Assembly (NCBI GenBank): GCA_965198825.1
Contig: CBDAQB010000003.1
Span: forward strand, 372,001-436,000
Direction: 5' to 3'
Length of the DNA: 64,000 nucleotides
Source of the DNA: BOG-908 sp965198825
Lineage (GTDB): Bacteria > Pseudomonadota > Alphaproteobacteria > Acetobacterales > Acetobacteraceae
Positions 59,298-64,000 of the stretch are shown in pieces. Each line of letters opens with the position of its first letter. Within the stretch, counting starts at the first letter, position 1. The notes beneath the pieces were generated by a model. It did no database searches. It saw only the letters and a list, made by a program, of their open reading frames with translations, and was not told the DNA's origin. Both the position numbers and the translations under genes were made by a program.

Positions 59298-60510
59298 ACG
59301 CCGTATGGAGGGCGCGCACGGCGAGCTCCGTGTATTCGAGCCCCACCAGAACGCTCACCTTGATTTCGCTCGTCGAAATGACCTGGATGTTGATCGACTT
59401 GTCTGCGAGCGTACGGAACATCGTGTTCGCAATGCCCGCATGGCTCCTCATGCCGACGCCCACGACAGAGATCTTGGCCACATCGGCGTCGGTCAGCAGT
59501 TCGGCAAAACCGATGCTGTCCTCGGCGGCGCGCAATATGGCGATGGTGCGAGGCAGGTCGCTTCGGCCGACGGTGAAAGTCATGTCGGTCGCACCTTCCG
59601 CGGAGACGTTCTGCACGATCATGTCCACATTCACGTTGGCGGCCGAAAGCGGGCCGAACACCGCTGCCGCCACGCCCGGCCGGTCGGGCACGTGGCGCAC
59701 CGTCACCTTCGCCTCGTCGCGCGAATAGGCGATGCCGGTGACGATTTCCTTTTCCACGATCTCTTCCTCATCCACCAACAGGGTGCCTGCGCTCGCCGAG
59801 CCATCCACGTTCGCGAAGCTCGAGAGCACGCGCACACGCACACGCTCCTTCATCGCCAGTTCCACGCTGCGCGTCTGCAGCACCTTCGCCCCTACCGAGG
59901 CCAGCTCGAGCATTTCCTCGTAGGCGATCCGGTCGAGCCGCCGCGCACGCGGCACGATCCGTGGATCGGTCGTATAGACACCATCCACGTCCGTATAGAT
60001 ATCGCAGCGGTCTGCCTTCAGCGCGGCCGCCAGCGCCACGGCCGACGTATCCGATCCGCCGCGCCCCAGGGTGGTGATACGCCCGTCTGGCCCGATGCCC
60101 TGGAAGCCCGCCATCACCGGCACCTGCCCGGCTTCCATGCGGCGCACCAGTTCCGATCCCTCGATGGACTGGATACGCGCCGAGCCATGCGCATCGTCTG
60201 TACGCACGGGCAACTGCCAGCCGGCCCAGGACCTTGCGTCTATCCCCTGCGCCTGCAGGGCAATAGCCAGCAGCCCAGACGTCACCTGCTCGCCGGTCGC
60301 CACCACCGCATCGTATTCGCGCGCATCGTGCAGAGGCGACAGCGACTGGCACCAGCCGACCAGCTGGTTCGTGACCCCCGCCATCGCGGAGACGACCACC
60401 GCAACCTCGTCGCCTTCGGCCATCTGGGCGGCCACCCGGCTGGCGACGTTTCGAATACGGTCGAGATCGGCGACGGACGTGCCGCCGAACTTCATCACGA
60501 TGCGGGCCAT
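59281..60510 (-). CDS. lysC: Aspartate kinase
   Basis: 409 residues. The kinase domain starts VMKFGGTSVADLDRI and has TLGRGGSDTSAVALAAAL and DVDGVYTTDPR. Two ACT domains at the C-terminus (about 265-405) suggest feedback by lysine and threonine. It makes aspartyl phosphate, the first step to lysine, threonine, methionine and diaminopimelate. It is the first gene of lysC, nitronate monooxygenase, ptsP (and perhaps rodZ), and is divergent from ubiG. Confidence 0.96.
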   Translation of the reverse strand: MARIVMKFGGTSVADLDRIRNVASRVAAQMAEGDEVAVVVSAMAGVTNQLVGWCQSLSPLHDAREYDAVVATGEQVTSGLLAIALQAQGIDARSWAGWQLPVRTDDAHGSARIQSIEGSELVRRMEAGQVPVMAGFQGIGPDGRITTLGRGGSDTSAVALAAALKADRCDIYTDVDGVYTTDPRIVPRARRLDRIAYEEMLELASVGAKVLQTRSVELAMKERVRVRVLSSFANVDGSASAGTLLVDEEEIVEKEIVTGIAYSRDEAKVTVRHVPDRPGVAAAVFGPLSAANVNVDMIVQNVSAEGATDMTFTVGRSDLPRTIAILRAAEDSIGFAELLTDADVAKISVVGVGMRSHAGIANTMFRTLADKSINIQVISTSEIKVSVLVGLEYTELAVRALHTAYGLDG

Positions 60511-60563
60511 GGAGTTCCTCGTCTGGCGCGCGTCAAGCCGGACCGCGTCGCCGGGGCGGTTCT

Positions 60564-60586
60564 CCTAGCCCTGGGGATAGGCTAGG
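60564..60586. promoter_or_regulatory. Inverted repeat in the lysC-ubiG intergenic region
   Basis: CCTAGCC at 60564-60570 and GGCTAGG at 60580-60586 are exact complements with a 9-base centre. The site lies 54 bases upstream of lysC and 50 upstream of ubiG, in the shared promoter region. It could be an operator; no known box is recognised. Confidence 0.28.
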
Positions 60587-60635
60587 GCAAGGGCGGGAAG
60601 CCCTTGCTCCCACCCTTCCATTTGACGGAGCCCTG

Positions 60636-61328
60636 ATGGCTGGCGGCGTGTCTGCAGAAGAAGTGGCCCAGTTCGGACGCCTGGCGCAGCAATGGTGGGA
60701 TCCGAACGGCCCCATGCGCGAACTCCATCGCATGAATCCCTTGCGTATCGGCTGGATCGACGCACGCATCAGGCAGCGCTTCCCCGCGGGCGCCGGTGTG
60801 CTCGATGTCGGCTGCGGCGCAGGGCTCGCCAGCGAGGCTCTTGCAGATGCCGGCTACCAGGTCACCGGCATCGATGCATCGGACGACGCCATCACCGCTG
60901 CCCGCGCGCACGCCAGCCAGAATATCCAGTACGAAACAGGCATCGCGGAGGACGTGCTCGCCTCGGGGCGCCGCTTCGCCGCCGTCACCGCGCTCGAGAT
61001 CATCGAACATGTGCCAGACCAGCCAGGCTTCGTCGCAACCCTCGCCGCCTTGCTCGAGCCGGACGGCCTGCTCTTTATCTCCACCATCAACCGCACGCTG
61101 CGCTCCCTCGCCGTCGCCAAGATCGGCGCGGAATATGTGGCGAGGCTGCTTCCCGCAGGCACACATGATTGGCGCCGCTTCGTAAAGCCGGAAGATCTCG
61201 CCGCCATGGCGCGCGCCGCCGGCTTGCGGCTGCATGGCGTAGCCGGGATGCGCTACGACCCGGTTTCCCGCAGCTGGCGCGAGGGGCGGGAGTTGTCGAT
61301 AAACTACATTGCGGCTTTTGGAAGGTAG
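60636..61328 (+). CDS. ubiG: Ubiquinone 3-O-methyltransferase
   Basis: 230 residues. The UbiG N-terminus FGRLAQQWWDPNGPMRELHRMNPLRIGWI (read in two blocks) is followed by the SAM motif VLDVGCGAGLASEALA and ALEIIEHVPD. The C-terminal INRTLRSLAVAKIGAEYVA segment is the UbiG membrane-associating loop. It performs both O-methylations of the ubiquinone ring. It is a single gene ending at a repeat copy. Confidence 0.96.
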   Translation: MAGGVSAEEVAQFGRLAQQWWDPNGPMRELHRMNPLRIGWIDARIRQRFPAGAGVLDVGCGAGLASEALADAGYQVTGIDASDDAITAARAHASQNIQYETGIAEDVLASGRRFAAVTALEIIEHVPDQPGFVATLAALLEPDGLLFISTINRTLRSLAVAKIGAEYVARLLPAGTHDWRRFVKPEDLAAMARAAGLRLHGVAGMRYDPVSRSWREGRELSINYIAAFGR

Positions 61329-61330
61329 GT

Positions 61331-61443
61331 CTTCTTTTTTGAAAAAAAGAAGCAAAAAACTTTTGGACCTTTAGGCCGAACGTTCCCACCATCTCGGTCC
61401 CACATCGCAAAAGTTTTTTGGTTCTTTTTTTTCAAAAAAGAAC
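61331..61443. repeat. Nested-palindrome repeat, copy 14
   Basis: Orientation R, 2 bases after the ubiG stop. Its spacer has CCATCTCGGTCCC. It is the closest to a gene end of all copies that do not overlap one. Confidence 0.93.
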
Positions 61444-61573
61444 GCCTTCTTTCTTCCTGTCTGACCTTTAATCCGTCGCCGCGAAGCCGCCATCTTTCCG
61501 CCCGCCGGCAGCCGCCGATGAACCCCTTCTTACCCTGCATCCGGCAATCAAGCCGGAGACTGAGGACTTCATC

Positions 61574-61795
61574 ATGATCCGCTTTACCAAGCTCGCGCTG
61601 GCATCAACCTTCGCCGCCGGACTGGCGCTACCCGCACTCGCGCAGACGTCGCCTGCGCCCGACCAGACAACGACGCCAGCCACCACCGACAGCGGCATCA
61701 AGCCGGCCGCGCCGGAGGCATCGCCGGTGAAGCATCACACCCATCACGTCAAGCATACGACGAAGATGAAGACGCCTGCGCCCGTGAAGTCATAG
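61574..61795 (+). CDS. Small exported His-rich protein
   Basis: 73 residues. A clear signal peptide (FTKLALASTFAAGLALPALA, cleaved before QTS) precedes a ~50-residue low-complexity mature part of Thr, Pro and Ala ending in a basic His cluster (KHHTHHVKHTTK). The mature protein is probably disordered and could bind metal through the histidines. No family is recognised. The gene lies 130 bases after a repeat copy and converges on the receiver gene. Confidence 0.65.
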   Translation: MIRFTKLALASTFAAGLALPALAQTSPAPDQTTTPATTDSGIKPAAPEASPVKHHTHHVKHTTKMKTPAPVKS

Positions 61796-61805
61796 CGGCA
61801 GACGG

Positions 61806-61850
61806 CCAGCGGATCTTTGCCGCGGGGATTTACGCGGAAGGGTCCGCTGG
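61806..61850. terminator. Inverted repeat across the convergent gene ends
   Basis: CCAGCGGA (61806-61813) and TCCGCTGG (61843-61850) are exact complements around 29 bases. They bracket the stop of the receiver gene and follow the His-rich gene by 10 bases. A bidirectional stop signal is possible, but the loop is long and there is no T-run. Confidence 0.3.
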
Positions 61851-62213
61851 CTTCGGTGCTTCCAGCAGCTGCTTCACCATGGCCGAGATTGCGGTGAGCT
61901 TGAACGGCTTGCGAAGAAACGCGTCATAGTGGCTGATGCGATCGACGATCGCATGCTCCGGCACCGCGCACATAAGCATGAACGGAATGGATTTCTGATC
62001 CGGATTATCGAGCATCGCCTGGCGCAGTGCGCCGCCATCCATCACCGGCATCATCAGGTCGCTGATGACCAGGTCGGGCTTTACCTCGGTCATCCGTTCG
62101 AGGGCGTGGCGCCCGTTCATGGCCGTCACAACGCGATGGCCATCGTCCTGCAAGAGCGCCTCTAGCAGTTCACCGATGCCGAACTCGTCGTCAACAACCA
62201 GGATCGTCGCCAT
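61830..62213 (-). CDS. Single-domain response regulator
   Basis: 127 residues, only a receiver domain. The acidic pair D8-D9, the phospho-acceptor D52 in VISDLMMP and K102 in LRKPF are in place. The usual Thr/Ser switch residue before Ala is C82 (MLMCA). With no output domain it should act by protein contact, like CheY or a phosphorelay shuttle. It is 3 bases after the KaiC-like gene, so it shares an operon with it and with the histidine kinase. Confidence 0.9.
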   Translation of the reverse strand: MATILVVDDEFGIGELLEALLQDDGHRVVTAMNGRHALERMTEVKPDLVISDLMMPVMDGGALRQAMLDNPDQKSIPFMLMCAVPEHAIVDRISHYDAFLRKPFKLTAISAMVKQLLEAPKPADPSA

Positions 62214-62216
62214 TAT

Positions 62217-63776
62217 TCAGCGGATCCTGGCGTCCGATCCGTCCGAAGGCTGTGCCTGATCGCCTGACGGCTCCTGGGCAGACCCTGAGAGGATCTGTCG
62301 TTCGCCTTCGAACCCGTTGCCCAGAACGATACCCTCCGGCGTGATGTCAAAATCTCTCAGCCGATGATCGAAGTCGCTGTCGCGCACTTTCATGACCGAC
62401 AGCATCCGCTTCAGCACCGCTTTCTGCTCAACGTAGCGAACCAGGATCAGGTTTTCCGCGACCGGCGTGAGGCGGCCGATGGGTGCGTGGATGATCGGTC
62501 CGACCAGCTCGGAGACTTCGACCGTGCAGATGACAGTCACGCCCAGCCCGCGGAGTTCGTTTGCCAAGGCGCGATAAAACCCGGGTATGCGCTCCGGCTG
62601 CACGGTCATGTCCTTGAAACCCAGCAGGCCATCGATCACCAGCCGCTTGACGCCGCGCGCCTTGACCTGCGCGAGCATGTTGCCTGCCACCCGGTCGATC
62701 AGGTCCTCGGACGGGCTTTGCCAGAGAATTTCCACGGCCCCGCTCTCGACCAGCGCTGGCAGGCGGGGCGCCACGTTCGCCGCACGTGCCACCAACTGCT
62801 CGGGCGTTTCGTAAAAACCCAGCATGAGGCCCGGTTCTTCGGCCGTGCTGCCGCAGAGGAACTGCATGCCGATGAGCGTCTTGCCCGCGCCTGTCGGGCC
62901 AAGCACCAAGGTGGAGGAGGCGGCCGGCAGGCCGCCGTGGAGCATGGTGTCGAGACCAGCGATGTTTGTCGACACGCGCGCGCGCAAACCGTCGTACACA
63001 CGGCGCTTCGGCGAGTGCAGCAAGGCTTCGATGCGGGGATAAACAACGACGCCGTCGTTGGTGATGCTCATGGCATGACGCCCGGACAAGGCGCCGCTGC
63101 CGCGGGACTTGCGCACCTGGATGTCGCGCTCGCTGCGCCACTCGTACGCGCTGTCGGAAATTTCGATCATGCCGTCGACCATCGTGTGCTCCGGCGCGAT
63201 GACGGCATCGCGTGCACTGGTCAGGACGAACATCGTGCAATCGCCGGCGCCTGCCAGCATCTGCAGCTCGTGGATGAATTTCTTGAACTCGAGCACGCTC
63301 GAAGCCTGCGCTTCGGCCGCCAGAACGCCGTCGATGACAAGGAGCGAGGCGCCGAAGGTAACGATTTCACGCCTGATGAGAGTCACCAGGCCAGCCAGGC
63401 CTTCGCGTTCGAGAAGCTGGAAGGCGCTCACATAGGTGAGCTCGCGCGCGATACGCGTTCCATCGAAAAACGACATCTGCTCGATGTTGGCGAGCATGCG
63501 CTCATGCTGTTCCGACAGCAGCGTGACATACAAGGCGCGGCCGCCGCCGGCGACATGCGCGTAGCAGAGCTGGTTGCCAAAGATGGTCTTGCCGGCGCCA
63601 GGCGTGCCTTGAATGATGTAGATGCCGTTGCGCACGAAGCCGCCGAGCAGGATGTCGTCCAGTCCCGGAATGCCCGATTTCAGCCGCTCGAGGCCGAGCA
63701 TGCCGCTCGTGGCGCGTGGCGGCGGAGCCCCGCCAATCCCGCTTTCCTCTGACCCGTTCTCGTTTGTCTCCGTCAA
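62217..63776 (-). CDS. KaiC-like tandem RecA ATPase
   Basis: 519 residues with two KaiC domains: Walker A GTPGAGKT at 57-64 and GPTGAGKT at 293-300, and KaiC-type LVIDGVLAA and LVIDGLLGF. The end of the second domain (VRYVEQKAVLKRMLSVMKVRDSDFDHRLRDF, two blocks) follows KaiC closely. At the cyanobacterial phosphosites S431/T432 this protein has T437-P438 by hand alignment. The TTG at 63776 has AGGAA 7 bases before it; the ATG at 63836 would overlap the upstream kinase gene. The role is probably signal-linked ATP switching, not a proven clock. Confidence 0.87.
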   Translation of the reverse strand: MTETNENGSEESGIGGAPPPRATSGMLGLERLKSGIPGLDDILLGGFVRNGIYIIQGTPGAGKTIFGNQLCYAHVAGGGRALYVTLLSEQHERMLANIEQMSFFDGTRIARELTYVSAFQLLEREGLAGLVTLIRREIVTFGASLLVIDGVLAAEAQASSVLEFKKFIHELQMLAGAGDCTMFVLTSARDAVIAPEHTMVDGMIEISDSAYEWRSERDIQVRKSRGSGALSGRHAMSITNDGVVVYPRIEALLHSPKRRVYDGLRARVSTNIAGLDTMLHGGLPAASSTLVLGPTGAGKTLIGMQFLCGSTAEEPGLMLGFYETPEQLVARAANVAPRLPALVESGAVEILWQSPSEDLIDRVAGNMLAQVKARGVKRLVIDGLLGFKDMTVQPERIPGFYRALANELRGLGVTVICTVEVSELVGPIIHAPIGRLTPVAENLILVRYVEQKAVLKRMLSVMKVRDSDFDHRLRDFDITPEGIVLGNGFEGERQILSGSAQEPSGDQAQPSDGSDARIR

Positions 63777-63810
63777 TGTCCTGTTCCTGGTAAGGCGTTG
63801 ATGACCCGGC

Positions 63811-64000
63811 TCAAGGGGCCAGGCACGGTCCGTCAAGTGGGTAGGTCAGCACGAAAGTCGCTCCGTCGCCCGGATTGCTGCGCAGCGTAATGGAGCCGCC
63901 CATGGCCGAAGCGATCTGTGCGGTAATCCAAAGTCCGATGCCCAGGCCCGGCGATCCGGGATTTCGCGCCCGTTCGAAAAGGCCGAAGATGCGGCTCTGC
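63811..64000 (-). CDS. Sensor histidine kinase, C-terminal fragment
   Basis: The last 63 residues of a histidine kinase run off the right edge. The ATP-binding end is clear: RIFGLFERA (F box), GLGIGLWITAQIASAMGG (G2 box) and GDGATFVLTYPL. The gene is cut, so its sensor part is unknown. It precedes the KaiC-like gene by 34 bases on the same strand. Confidence 0.85.
   Translation of the reverse strand, partial: QSRIFGLFERARNPGSPGLGIGLWITAQIASAMGGSITLRSNPGDGATFVLTYPLDGPCLAP

Noticed and set aside
1942..61443. CRISPR array from the regular repeats
   Set aside because: The copies are kilobases apart, palindromic and tied to gene ends; there are no short regular spacers and no cas genes.

Overview
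The window is about 64 kb of high-GC alphaproteobacterial chromosome, most likely Rhodospirillales/Acetobacteraceae-like. The reasons are the conserved gene blocks (SUV3-type helicase, S4 protein, fdxA and carD; lepB-rnc-era; recG, sdhE and mfd; ubiG divergent from lysC, then ptsP and rodZ) and the frequent overlapping start/stop codons. Assignment below class is inference. Almost all of it is housekeeping sequence. The only mobile elements seen are two identical IS630-type insertion sequences.

Layout. 0-7.5 kb: the end of an NDUFA9-type dehydratase gene, glutamate synthase (gltD, gltB) and an FzlA-like GST. 7.6-11.2 kb (minus): a molybdenum-cofactor maturation operon (split XdhC, MocA, an unknown protein, a lipoprotein) and a T5orf172/Sel1 protein. 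11.4-14.7 kb: lepB-rnc-era and a BI-1 membrane protein. 14.9-19.3 kb (minus): helicase, S4, fdxA, carD. 19.4-25.9 kb: an M17 aminopeptidase, a MarR regulator and a small sugar-nucleotide/glycan set (WecA-like, PglF-like, DegT aminotransferase). 26-31 kb: a GST, a degenerate EAL protein with DUF3253, then an aldehyde dehydrogenase, DUF423 and an RlmM-like methyltransferase. 31-37 kb: recG divergent from sdhE-mfd. 37-42.4 kb: type II glutamine synthetase and a four-gene envelope operon (DUF3034 outer-membrane protein, exported truncated haemoglobin, type I copper protein, GGDEF-EAL enzyme). 42.5-48 kb: a PRISE-type reductase, IS copy 1, an NDUFAF5-like methyltransferase, and comF-grxC-DUF1178-DUF2147. 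48-53.5 kb: an acetate symporter pair, YqaA, and a pseudokinase-like protein with a membrane partner. 53.5-61.3 kb: IS copy 2, rodZ, ptsP, a nitronate monooxygenase, lysC and ubiG. 61.5-64 kb: a small secreted protein and a histidine kinase-KaiC-receiver operon cut by the window end.

The most striking feature is a family of 14 intergenic repeats. The intact ones are 111-114 bp long, and every one lies at the 3' end of a gene. Each intact copy is a nested palindrome: a 20-22 bp self-complementary A/T-rich hairpin at each end, an inner arm pair (CCAAAAAACTTTTGCGA and its complement), and a variable G/C-rich spacer. The two end hairpins differ (GTTC..GAAC versus CTTC..GAAG), so each copy has a direction. 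They look like dispersed bidirectional terminator or REP-like elements. Both IS630 copies sit inside one of these repeats, at the same internal A-tract.

Functionally the window joins nitrogen assimilation (gltDB, glnII, ptsP), RNA and DNA maintenance, envelope and sugar-nucleotide work, and two signalling modules that look unusual. No rRNA, tRNA, CRISPR or prophage was found. No gene-free stretch exceeds about 300 bases once the repeats are counted.
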